From: a virus
Direction: 5' to 3' (one strand)
DNA: 21,515 nucleotides
IMG/VR virus record: IMGVR_UViG_3300025664_000079
Coordinates: 1-21,515 of that record
Shown here: piece after piece, positions 1 to 6,569 of the stretch
How the letters are laid out: each line of letters starts with the position of its first letter
Numbering within the stretch: the first letter of the stretch is position 1
Notes under the pieces: model-generated
Told to the model about the DNA's origin: nothing
Databases searched by the model: none
Seen by the model: the letters and a program-made list of their open reading frames with translations, nothing else
Made by a program: the position numbers and the translations under genes

Positions 1-645
1 TCACGCCGCCTCGACGCTGATCCGCCCCGCGGGGCCGGCCTTCAGCAGGGGGGCGACGTCGGCGGTGAGGTCCAGCCACGCGGCCCAGTCGCCGCGGTCC
101 AGGATCACCGGCTGGCGGTTGTGGTAGGGTTCGCAATCGGCGCCCGGCGCGGTGGTCATGAGGGTGAAGCTCTCCAGCGGACCCTCGGGCGTCTGGGCGC
201 GGTCCCAAAGGCCGGCGAAGGCGAAGACCTCCTGGTCGGGGACGGTGAAACGCCACATCAGCTTGCGGGCCCTGGGCCCCTCCGGATTGGCCGTCCACTC
301 GAAGAAGTGGGTGGCCGGCGCCAGGCAGCGGCGCCGCGCGAACGCCGACTTGTAGCTCGCGGTCGTCGCGACGCTCTCGCTTCGGGCGTTGGTGGTGAGC
401 GGCTTCCACTCGCGCTCGGACTTGCGGTGAAACCACGGGATCAGTCCCCAGCGCAGTTCCAAGAGCTCGAGGCCCTCGGCCGGCCGCTCGGGGTCGGCGG
501 GACGAATGATCGGGGCGCGGTCTGTCGGCCGGATATGCTCGCGCGCCGCGTTGGGCTCGGCGCCGGCCCAGCGCACCGGCCCGATATGCGAGAATTCCGC
601 GACCAGACGGTTGTACGGATGCTGGTAGCCGTAGCGGTTGCACAT
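1..645 (-). CDS. SRAP domain protein (YedK/HMCES-like abasic-site DNA-protein crosslinker)
   Basis: The 214-residue product begins MCNRY, so removal of Met exposes Cys2, the residue that crosslinks to abasic sites in single-stranded DNA in this family. Other expected active-site residues are present: Asn86 in TTNARSE, Glu116 in HFFEW and His175 in YHNRQPVIL. The length matches bacterial YedK-type proteins. I chose the internal ATG (complement of 643-645) over longer upstream readings because the family requires Cys at position 2. The stop codon is the first three bases of the window. The gene is divergent from the lipoprotein at 756, with a 110-bp gap between them. It is probably cytoplasmic and protects abasic sites in ssDNA. 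SRAP genes occur both on chromosomes and in phages, so this may be a host border gene. The family call is confident; its belonging to the phage is not. Confidence 0.93.
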   Translation of the reverse strand: MCNRYGYQHPYNRLVAEFSHIGPVRWAGAEPNAAREHIRPTDRAPIIRPADPERPAEGLELLELRWGLIPWFHRKSEREWKPLTTNARSESVATTASYKSAFARRRCLAPATHFFEWTANPEGPRARKLMWRFTVPDQEVFAFAGLWDRAQTPEGPLESFTLMTTAPGADCEPYHNRQPVILDRGDWAAWLDLTADVAPLLKAGPAGRISVEAA

Positions 646-755
646 GGCGGGGAATTTAGGCGCGCGGGGCCGCGGCGCAATCCTCGCCGCGAGACGGGGA
701 TGGCTGACGCCGCGCGGTCTTGGTGTAGGCTCGGGGTCGAGCGCGGGAGGCGGCG

Positions 756-1193
756 GTGGCGATTCGACCAAGATCGACTGATCGGCAGAGGGGCCTCGGC
801 CTCGCCGCAATGGCGGCGCTCTTCGCCGGCCTTGCGGCCTGCGGCGGCCATGGGACGGCGGCGACGGCCTCGGGGGACGCCTCGCCGGCCGCCCCGACCG
901 CGGCGAGCCCGGCGGATCCGGCAAATCCCCTGATCGGCGCCTGGCGGTTCATCGGCTTCGGCAAGGGACCCGCCGAGCCCTCGGGCTGCTCGACGCAGAT
1001 GGTGTTCAGTCCGGGCCAATGGACCCAGACCCAGGGCGGCGCCACCACGAACATGGCCGTGACCTTCATTCCCGGGCCCAAGACGGTCTATGTCGTCGAC
1101 GCCAACGGCGGCCACATCACCTATGTGCTCATCGACCAGAACCACATCGCCCTGAACTCCTTCGCCCCCTGCACCTACGAACGGGTCGGCTGA
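756..1193 (+). CDS. small lipoprotein of unknown function
   Basis: A 145-residue protein with a GTG start preceded by GGGAGG at 745-750. The N-terminus has a basic stretch and a hydrophobic run ending in LAAC (residues 26-29), a good lipobox with Cys29 as the lipidated residue. A low-complexity Ala/Pro/Thr linker (about 34-57) leads to a small domain starting near PLIGAWRF, with two cysteines (Cys78, Cys139) that could form a disulfide. The GAWRF motif and short beta-rich look are reminiscent of small lipocalin-like envelope proteins, but I do not recognise the family. It is probably anchored in the periplasm or outer membrane. It is divergent from the SRAP gene and separated from the portal by repeat-rich DNA, so it may be a host gene at the phage border. 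Confidence 0.8.
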   Translation: MAIRPRSTDRQRGLGLAAMAALFAGLAACGGHGTAATASGDASPAAPTAASPADPANPLIGAWRFIGFGKGPAEPSGCSTQMVFSPGQWTQTQGGATTNMAVTFIPGPKTVYVVDANGGHITYVLIDQNHIALNSFAPCTYERVG

Positions 1194-1257
1194 ACCACGA
1201 CGCGCCTTCCTTCTCCCGCATGCGCGCTCTTCACGCATTTCTTCAGGTCGCCTCAAG

Positions 1258-1334
1258 AAACCCTCGCCCGGAGGGAGAGGGAGGGGCCCGCCGATCCGGC
1301 GAAGGCCGGAGCGGTGGGAGGGTGAGGGGTTACG
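1258..1334 (+). repeat. intergenic palindromic repeat, copy A (core type 1)
   Basis: The element starts AACCCTCGCCCGGAGG and ends GGGTGAGGGGTTACG. The middle contains an imperfect palindrome around CCGGCGAAGGCCGG. The reverse complement of copy C (3549-3627) matches it almost base for base, including the core. The ends are shared with the other copies, while the core differs between subtypes. It resembles REP/BIME-like sequences scattered between genes of GC-rich alphaproteobacteria. Confidence 0.85.
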
Positions 1335-1382
1335 CCGCATCCAACTTCTCGCTGCGTGCGCCGCGCCTTATCGACGAGGACC

Positions 1383-1448
1383 CTAACCCCTCACCTTCCC
1401 ACGCCTCCGGCGCGGGCCCCTTCCTCTCCCCTCCGGGCGAGGGGTTTT
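1383..1448 (-). repeat. intergenic palindromic repeat, copy B (core type 2)
   Basis: It is inverted relative to copy A: it begins CTAACCCCTCACC and ends CTCCGGGCGAGGGG. Its core, CACGCCTCCGGCGCGGG, differs from copy A but is found in copy D (3643-3703) on the opposite strand. Identity to the reverse complement of copy D is essentially complete from the CACCTTCCC arm to GGGCGAGG. Confidence 0.85.
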
Positions 1449-1627
1449 GTGGCTTGGCCCCCGATGTTCTGTGAATCCGATACCCCCATGGCGAGGGTTT
1501 TTTGTGATGTGAGGCGATTTTTCCGCTTGACGGCCGGTCGAAAGTGTGTTGCAATATGAAAAGTGGCGAAGCGTGACCGCCGCGCCGGCCATCCCCCTTT
1601 TCATTCTCTTTCCGAGCGGAGGGCGCG

Positions 1628-3553
1628 ATGGCGAGAGCTGCGCTGGGAGAAGGCCAGACCGCGCCGCTTCCCGCCGCCGACGGCGCCGATCTGGAGACGA
1701 TGAAGCGCTACTTCAGCGAAGCCCGGGACCTGACCGCGGCGGCGCGGACCAATTCGCTCACCGCGATCGATTACTACGACAGCGACCAGTACACCCGCCA
1801 GGAGCTGGAGAAGCTCGACCAGCGCTCGCAGCCGCCGATCATCGTCAACCGGCTGAAGGTGGCGATCAACGGCATCGTCGGGGTGACCGAGCGGGGCCGG
1901 AGCGATCCGAAGGCGTGGCCGCGCAATCCCGGCGAGGACGACCAGGCCGACGCGGCCACCGACGTCCTGCGGTATATCGCCGACTTCAACCGTTTCAAGC
2001 GGCTGAAACAGGACTGCTTCCTGGACATGCTCGTCCCGGGCACCATGGCCGCCCTGGTCGGGGTCGACGAGGACAGCCAGGTCACGATCAACCAGGTCCG
2101 TTGGGAGGAGTTCTTCGCCGATCCGCGCTCGCGGCGGCGCGACTTCAAGGACGCGCGGTTCATCGGCATCGCCAAGTGGATGTACGCCGACGATGTCGGC
2201 GCCCTCTACCCTGACAAGGCCGATGCGATCGCGGCGATCGTCGACAATGGCGTCGGCGGCGGCATGACCCCGGACGCCTCGTTCCAGGACCGGCCGATCA
2301 ATGCTCCCGGGACCGCCGGGGCGTGGGTGGACAGGCGCCAGCGGCGGCTGATGGTGGTGGAGATCTACTACCGCGAGGCTGCGGCTGGGACGGGCCGGGG
2401 CATGAGCTGGAAGCGGTGTGTGTTCACCGGCGCGGACATCCTCGAACAGGGGGAGAGCCCCTATCTCGACCACAAGGGCCGTCCCGACTGCCCGGTCGAG
2501 GCGATGAGCGCCTACGTCAAGCGCGACAACTCCCGCTACGGCGCGGCCTGGGACATGCTGCCGCTGCAGGACGAGATCAACAAGCGGCGCAGCAAGGCGC
2601 TGCACCTGCTCGTCACGTCCAGGATCGAGGCCAGGGACGCCTCGGCGATCAACGTCGACGCCGATGTCGCGCGCCAGGAGGCGGCCAGGCCCGACGGGGT
2701 CCTGCCCTTCGGCTGGGCGATGGCCCCCAACACCAGCGAGTTCGCCGGCCAGCTGGGGCTTCTGCAGGAGGCCAAGAGCGAACTGGAGCGGATGGGGCCC
2801 AACCCGGCCCTGGCGGGGCGCAGCGACGACGCCTCGGGGCGCCACCTTCTCGCCCGCCAGCAATCGGGGCTGATCGAGCTGGCCAACCTCTATGGCGCGC
2901 TGGAGGACTGGGAGCTGCGCATCTATCGCCAGTGCTGGGCGCGGGCGAAGCAATTCTGGAAGGCCCCGCAGTTCATCCGCGTCACCGACGACGAGGACGC
3001 GCCGAAATTCGTCGGCCTCAACCAGCCGATCCTCGGACCCCCGGTGGTCGGCGCCGATCCGGCGAGCGGCGCGCCGCGGCTGCAGCCCAGCGTGCTCGGA
3101 TATAGCAACGCCGTCGCCGAGATGGACGTCGATATCGAAGTCGACGCCCAGCCGGATGTCGGGACGATAGCCGCCGAGCAGTTCAGCGAGTTGATGGCGA
3201 TGATCGGCTCGAACCCCGCCTGGCAGAGCCAGGTCCCCTTGGAGGTGATGATCCAGCTCTCGACGATTCCGCACAAGCGCGGCGTGCTCGATGCGATCAA
3301 GCAGGCGCGCCGGCAATCCCAGGAGCAGCAGGCGCAGGCGAGCCAGGTCGCCCAGGCCCACGCCGCCGCGGCCACCGACGAAACCCGGGCGAAGGCCGCC
3401 CTGCACCTCGCCAGCGGCCAGGCCAGGCTGATCAACGCGGTCACCGAGGCCCACGCCCTGCACGCCGACCACGCCGCCGCCGGCTTCGCGGCCGGCCAGG
3501 CCCAGGCGCGCGCGGATGCGTGGGGCGATGGGGCGGCGGCGACGCAGGCGTAA
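1628..3553 (+). CDS. P22-like portal protein
   Basis: A 641-residue protein with ATG at 1628 and GGAGGG at 1618-1623. The N-terminal half reads like the P22-type portal family: an early helix with an acidic/aromatic stretch (about 40-60, AIDYYDSDQYT), then PPIIVNRLKVAINGIVG (about 73-89) and the later conserved-looking region RYGAAWDMLPLQDEINKR. Length is close to the usual 600-750. The C-terminal roughly 100 residues are Ala/Gln-rich and helical, as expected of a portal barrel or coiled-coil tail. Twelve subunits should form the DNA entry/exit ring at one capsid vertex and bind terminase, scaffold and the gp4-like adaptor. The TAA stop is the first triplet of repeat copy C, so the repeat defines the C-terminus. 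The scaffold gene follows only after about 540 bp of repeats. Confidence 0.9.
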   Translation: MARAALGEGQTAPLPAADGADLETMKRYFSEARDLTAAARTNSLTAIDYYDSDQYTRQELEKLDQRSQPPIIVNRLKVAINGIVGVTERGRSDPKAWPRNPGEDDQADAATDVLRYIADFNRFKRLKQDCFLDMLVPGTMAALVGVDEDSQVTINQVRWEEFFADPRSRRRDFKDARFIGIAKWMYADDVGALYPDKADAIAAIVDNGVGGGMTPDASFQDRPINAPGTAGAWVDRRQRRLMVVEIYYREAAAGTGRGMSWKRCVFTGADILEQGESPYLDHKGRPDCPVEAMSAYVKRDNSRYGAAWDMLPLQDEINKRRSKALHLLVTSRIEARDASAINVDADVARQEAARPDGVLPFGWAMAPNTSEFAGQLGLLQEAKSELERMGPNPALAGRSDDASGRHLLARQQSGLIELANLYGALEDWELRIYRQCWARAKQFWKAPQFIRVTDDEDAPKFVGLNQPILGPPVVGADPASGAPRLQPSVLGYSNAVAEMDVDIEVDAQPDVGTIAAEQFSELMAMIGSNPAWQSQVPLEVMIQLSTIPHKRGVLDAIKQARRQSQEQQAQASQVAQAHAAAATDETRAKAALHLASGQARLINAVTEAHALHADHAAAGFAAGQAQARADAWGDGAAATQA

Positions 3554-3627
3554 CCCCTCACCCTCCCGCCGCTCCGGCTTTCGCCGGACCGGCGGCCCCC
3601 GCCCTCTCCCCTCCGGGCGAGGGTTCT
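3551..3627 (-). repeat. intergenic palindromic repeat, copy C (core type 1)
   Basis: It begins TAACCCCTCACCCTCCC and ends CTCCGGGCGAGGGTTCT. Its reverse complement matches copy A (1258-1334) throughout, with only scattered substitutions and single-base gaps. The first TAA doubles as the portal stop codon. Copies A and C form a long inverted repeat about 2.2 kb apart that encloses copy B and the whole portal gene. Confidence 0.87.
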
Positions 3628-3642
3628 CATCGCACCGCACTT

Positions 3643-3703
3643 AACCCTCGCCCGGAGGGGAGAGGAAGGGGCCCGCGCCGGAGGCGTGGGAAGGTGAGGG
3701 GTG
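3643..3703 (+). repeat. intergenic palindromic repeat, copy D (core type 2)
   Basis: It begins AACCCTCGCCCGGAGGGG and ends AAGGTGAGGGGTG. Core GCGCCGGAGGCGTGGG is the exact reverse complement of the copy B core. It sits 16 bp after copy C, facing the opposite way, which gives a hairpin-prone pair. Confidence 0.85.
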
Positions 3704-3779
3704 AAGGTCTTTGAGGAGAAGAGGGACTGTAAGCGCAACTGCATGCAGCACTTCGACGTGTGCTCAAACCCAAGCGGCG

Positions 3780-3842
3780 TAACCCCTCACCCTCCCATTG
3801 CTGCGCAATGGGCCCCTCCCTCTCCCTCACGGAGAGGGTTTC
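3780..3842 (-). repeat. intergenic palindromic repeat, copy E (core type 3)
   Basis: It begins TAACCCCTCACCCTCCC and ends GGAGAGGGTTT. The core is the near-perfect palindrome CCCATTGCTGCGCAATGGG, followed by the CCTCTCC/GGAGAGG arm. The core is shared, in reverse orientation, with copy F. Confidence 0.83.
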
Positions 3843-3909
3843 TTGGGGCGATCCGTGGAGATGTGTGAATGCCATAGCCGCAGGGGCGAGGGGTCTTTCG
3901 CGCACCCTG

Positions 3910-3977
3910 AAACCTTCTCCCTGCAGGGAGAGGCCGCCAAGGCCCATTGCGCAGCAATGGGAAGGTGAGGGGTTACG
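3910..3977 (+). repeat. intergenic palindromic repeat, copy F (core type 3)
   Basis: It begins AAACCTTCTCCCTGCAGGG and ends GGAAGGTGAGGGGTTACG. Its core CCCATTGCGCAGCAATGGG is the reverse complement of copy E's core. The left arm carries an extra CTCCCTGCAGGGAG palindrome, so E and F match only over the core and the GTGAGGGGTTACG end. Confidence 0.8.
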
Positions 3978-4095
3978 CCCTCCACTCTTACCCGCCGCCG
4001 GGGATCGGGCGCATCGGGGGCTGGACCGCAAACCAGCGACGGGTCGCCGCCGATCGGGCGCATCGGGTCGCCGCCGCAGCGGGCGAGGGAAAGTC

Positions 4096-4746
4096 ATGAG
4101 CGAAGAACTGCCGTTTCTCGACGCCGAAGGTCCGGCGCTCGATCAAGCCCGCGCGACCGGCGAAACCCCGGCCGAGCCGACCGCCGCGCAAGCGGCCGAA
4201 CCGGCCGCCCGCGAGGAGCGCGACAACAGCCGCGTGCCGATCGGCGCGATGCTGGGCGAGCGCGACAAGCGAATGGCAGCCGAAAGGCGCCTGGCCGAAC
4301 TCGAGGCGAAGGCGCAGCCGCCGGCGCCTCCCGAGGCCGCCGAGCAATTCGGAGCCGCCCTCTACGCCCAGAACCTGCGCTCATCGCGCAAGTTCGCCGA
4401 GCGGGAGTACGGCAAGCCGCTGATCGAAACGGTGCACGACTGGGCGGCGAAGCGGTGCGACGCCGATCCGGAGTTCAACCGCCAGATGCGTCTGGCCGAC
4501 GATCCCTACGAGGCCGCGATGCAGGCCTACGACCGCGAGCAGATCCTCGCGAGCGTGAGCCCCAAGGACCTCGACGCCTTCAAGGCCTGGCAGGCCGCGC
4601 AAGCGGAGCTCCAGGCGATGACCGACCCTCAGCAACCGGCGCCGCCGCCGCCTCGATCTCTCGCCACCGCGCCGGGCAACGGCGGGGCCGGCAAGCCCCA
4701 CGTCCAGGTGGGCGAGGGCGAGGCGTTCAGCGCCGCCTTTTCGTAA
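4096..4746 (+). CDS. putative scaffolding protein
   Basis: A 216-residue, hydrophilic, strongly charged, mostly helical protein. I chose ATG 4096 because GAGGGA lies at 4085-4090; a longer in-frame reading from 3760 runs through repeats. The N-terminus is acidic and Ala/Pro-rich, then a charged helical stretch (about 45-75, including GERDKRMAAERRLAELEAKA) suggests a coiled coil. Position between portal and major capsid protein, size and composition fit a P22-like scaffold that co-assembles inside the procapsid and then exits. Scaffolds diverge quickly and no signature motif is visible, so the function rests mainly on synteny. The stop lies 16 bp before the capsid ATG, so the two are surely co-transcribed. 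Confidence 0.78.
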   Translation: MSEELPFLDAEGPALDQARATGETPAEPTAAQAAEPAAREERDNSRVPIGAMLGERDKRMAAERRLAELEAKAQPPAPPEAAEQFGAALYAQNLRSSRKFAEREYGKPLIETVHDWAAKRCDADPEFNRQMRLADDPYEAAMQAYDREQILASVSPKDLDAFKAWQAAQAELQAMTDPQQPAPPPPRSLATAPGNGGAGKPHVQVGEGEAFSAAFS

Positions 4747-4762
4747 GAAGGACTAGCCTCAC

Positions 4763-5881
4763 ATGGCCGAAACCACCCTCGCCACCGCCTCCGAACGCCA
4801 GGTCTGGGTCACGACCTATTTCCAGGAATACGTGCGCCAGAGCCGTTTTCTGCCCTACATGACCAACGCCGATCTCAACAAGGGCGGGATCATCCTCACC
4901 AAGTTCCAGAAGGAAGAGGAGGCCCAGCGGACGATCAACATCCCCTTCATCGGCCGGCTGAAGAGCGCCGGGGTGACCGGGGCGACGGTGCTCGACGGGG
5001 TGGAGGAGAATCTCACCAACTACAACTGCCCGATCACCGTCGACTGGCGGCGCAACGGCATCCGCCTGCCGAAGTCCACCACCTTCCGCACCGAGATCAA
5101 TCTGTGGAACGCCGCCAAGGACGCCCTGCAGGTGTGGGAAAGCGAGAAGATCAGGGACGACATCATCCACGCCATGACCGCCGCGGTGGTCGACGCCAAC
5201 GGCCAGGTGATCAACTGGGACGCGGCCACCGCAGCCCAGCAGAACGCATGGTGCGCGGCGAATGCCGACCGGATCCTGTTCGGCTCGCTCAACTCGAACT
5301 TCTCGCCGACCTTCGCGACCGGCGCAGGCAATGTCGCGACCACCGCCAAGGCTTCGGTCGCCAACATGAGCCTGGCCAAACGGGTGGGAAAGCTCGCCGA
5401 TCCGCACATCCGGCCGTTCCGCGTCGCCGGCGGCGATGGGCGTGAATACTACGTCGCCTTCCACGGCTCGCGCAGCTTCCGCGACCTCAAGGCGGATACC
5501 ACCATGGTCGCCGCCAACCAGTCCGCCAGGGCCAGGGAGGCGCAGGGGATGGACAAGAACCCGCTCTTCCAGGACGGCGACCTGCTCTACGACGGGATCA
5601 TCCACCGCGAGATCCCCGAGATCGACGCCTATGCGGCTACCGCCGGGTTCAACGGCATCGGCGGCGCCGGCGGCGACATCCGCCCGGTGTTCGTCTGCGG
5701 CGGCGGCGCGGTGGGGATCGCCTGGGGCCAGGAGCCGACGCCGAAGACCGATCTCATCAAGGACTATGCGTTCCGCCCCGGGGTGGCGATCGAGGAGCTG
5801 CTGGGGGTGAAGAAGATCAACTTCAACGGCGTCCAGAACGGCATCGTCTCGGTGTTCGTCGCCGCCGCCGCCGACAGCTGA
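4763..5881 (+). CDS. major capsid protein (DUF4043/N4-gp56-like)
   Basis: A 372-residue protein; the ribosome-binding site AAGAAGGA is at 4746-4752. The sequence has the pattern of the N4-gp56/DUF4043 coat family: VWVTTYFQEYVRQSRFLPYM near the N-terminus, an INIPFIGRLKSAGVTG segment near residue 60, LDGVEENLTNYN near 76-87, and a WRRNGIRLPKST segment that follows. It should have the HK97 fold and form the icosahedral shell around the portal and scaffold. The neighbours (scaffold upstream, small putative head protein downstream) agree. It does not look like the P22 gp5 coat family although the portal, gp4-like and gp10-like genes are P22-like, so the head module seems mosaic. Function is confident; exact family is from memory. 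Confidence 0.88.
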   Translation: MAETTLATASERQVWVTTYFQEYVRQSRFLPYMTNADLNKGGIILTKFQKEEEAQRTINIPFIGRLKSAGVTGATVLDGVEENLTNYNCPITVDWRRNGIRLPKSTTFRTEINLWNAAKDALQVWESEKIRDDIIHAMTAAVVDANGQVINWDAATAAQQNAWCAANADRILFGSLNSNFSPTFATGAGNVATTAKASVANMSLAKRVGKLADPHIRPFRVAGGDGREYYVAFHGSRSFRDLKADTTMVAANQSARAREAQGMDKNPLFQDGDLLYDGIIHREIPEIDAYAATAGFNGIGGAGGDIRPVFVCGGGAVGIAWGQEPTPKTDLIKDYAFRPGVAIEELLGVKKINFNGVQNGIVSVFVAAAADS

Positions 5882-5926
5882 TCCTTCGCGCTTGCCGCCT
5901 TTCCCATTCACTGACGAGGAGCGGTC

Positions 5927-6397
5927 ATGACCGCCTACAACACCACGAACTACAACAACCGCCAGGGCGCGGCGACCGGGCACGGCCCCTACCAGGGAAC
6001 CACCCACCTGCATGCGACGAGCCCGGCCCTGCCGGCGAGCCTGGCGACCGGCGATTCCGTCAACGTCGGCTATCTGCCGGCGGGCGCCATCGTCACCGGG
6101 GCGATCCTCAAGGCCGGCTCGCAGCTCGACAGCAACGGATCGCCCACCCTGACCCTGGATCTGGGGGTCGCCGGATCGACGCAGCTCTTCAAGGCGGCGG
6201 TGACCACGGTGGGCCGCGCCGCCGGCGCTTCGGCCGACGTGACCCTGGCCGGCGCCGGGGCCCTCTACAAGAACCTCACCGGCGCCCAGGTCGCGGTCAT
6301 CGCCACCGTCCATGCCGGGGCGGCCACCGGCGTCGCCGGCGCCCTGGAGGTCGATGTCGAATACTACGTCGAGGATGCCGTCGGCTCGCCGGCCTAG
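5927..6397 (+). CDS. small putative head protein (decoration/cement type), function not proven
   Basis: A 156-residue protein with ACGAGGAG just upstream of ATG 5927. The N-terminus is Asn/Thr/Tyr-rich (AYNTTNYNNRQGAATG), followed by alternating hydrophobic and Gly/Ala-rich segments that suggest a beta-sandwich, ending in DVEYYVED. No signal peptide or membrane segment is visible. It lies 45 bp after the major capsid gene, where many phages encode a head decoration or stabilizing protein. I do not recognise a named family. The role is inferred from position, size and predicted beta-rich character. Confidence 0.72.
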   Translation: MTAYNTTNYNNRQGAATGHGPYQGTTHLHATSPALPASLATGDSVNVGYLPAGAIVTGAILKAGSQLDSNGSPTLTLDLGVAGSTQLFKAAVTTVGRAAGASADVTLAGAGALYKNLTGAQVAVIATVHAGAATGVAGALEVDVEYYVEDAVGSPA

Positions 6398-6569
6398 GGG
6401 GAGCTCTGGGTGCAGGCGCCCTTTCGGATGAACGCAACGCTGGCCGGAAAAGTACAGAACCCCTCTCCCTCCAGGGAGAGGGTTTCTCAGTGTGACTTCT
6501 CGCGGGGAAGGCGAGGGAGGCGACGAATGCGGGATCGGGATCGGGATCGGGGCGGGGGAGAGAGCTGAA
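6398..6569. other. 172-bp gap with partial repeat hairpin and hexamer repeat
   Basis: It holds the partial palindromic repeat at 6459-6485 and a short tandem run of GGGATC (three units, 6531-6551) immediately before the ribosome-binding site of the next gene. An in-frame upstream extension of the adaptor gene from 6492 is possible but less likely than ATG 6570. Confidence 0.5.
6459..6485. repeat. partial palindromic repeat, copy G (hairpin, possible terminator)
   Basis: AACCCCTCTCCCT and AGGGAGAGGGTT flank a CC loop; only one extra C interrupts the pairing. It corresponds to the outer arm of the longer repeats A-F without the variable core. It is followed by TTTCTC, so it could work as a weak intrinsic terminator or attenuator between the head genes and the first adaptor gene. 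Confidence 0.65.

Larger units (their letters stand above)
1194..1627. other. 434-bp intergenic region with two palindromic repeats
   Basis: No convincing gene lies here. The region holds two copies of a GC-rich dispersed repeat, elements A (1258-1334) and B (1383-1448), facing opposite ways and separated by about 48 bp. Downstream is a short AT-richer stretch (about 1484-1560) containing a GAGGG run followed by six T residues (1500-1505 area), and then the GGAGGG ribosome-binding site of the portal gene at 1618-1623. A promoter for the late operon could sit in 1500-1610, but I cannot define -35/-10 boxes with confidence. In P22-like phages a large terminase gene normally ends just before the portal; none is present. 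Confidence 0.6.
3554..4095. other. 542-bp non-coding stretch between portal and scaffold, filled by repeats
   Basis: The region contains repeat copies C (tail), D, E and F, plus a direct repeat of GATCGGGCGCATCGGG at 4003-4018 and 4052-4067 with flanking GGGTCGCCGCC at 4041-4051 and 4065-4075. A reading frame stays open from 3760 into the scaffold gene, but it passes through repeats E and F and has no ribosome-binding site, so I treat it as non-coding. In related phages portal and scaffold genes are nearly contiguous, so this gap looks like accumulated repeat insertions. Confidence 0.65.

Noticed and set aside
1481-1510. Possible intrinsic terminator (GAGGG followed by six T)
   Set aside because: The stem is short and imperfect, so I could not support a terminator call; noted only in the intergenic entry.
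1601-3640. A long open reading frame (over 670 codons) antisense to the portal gene
   Set aside because: Its product is Arg/Gly/Val/Leu-rich low-complexity typical of the complement of GC-rich genes, has no convincing start region and mirrors the portal exactly; the portal has a recognisable family pattern.
1258-3977. CRISPR array from regularly spaced palindromes
   Set aside because: The repeats are 60-80 bases long, differ in core, alternate in orientation, lack uniform spacers and flank genes; there are no Cas genes.
3760-4095. N-terminal extension of the scaffold protein
   Set aside because: The frame is open by chance through repeats E and F; the ribosome-binding site and composition favour ATG 4096.
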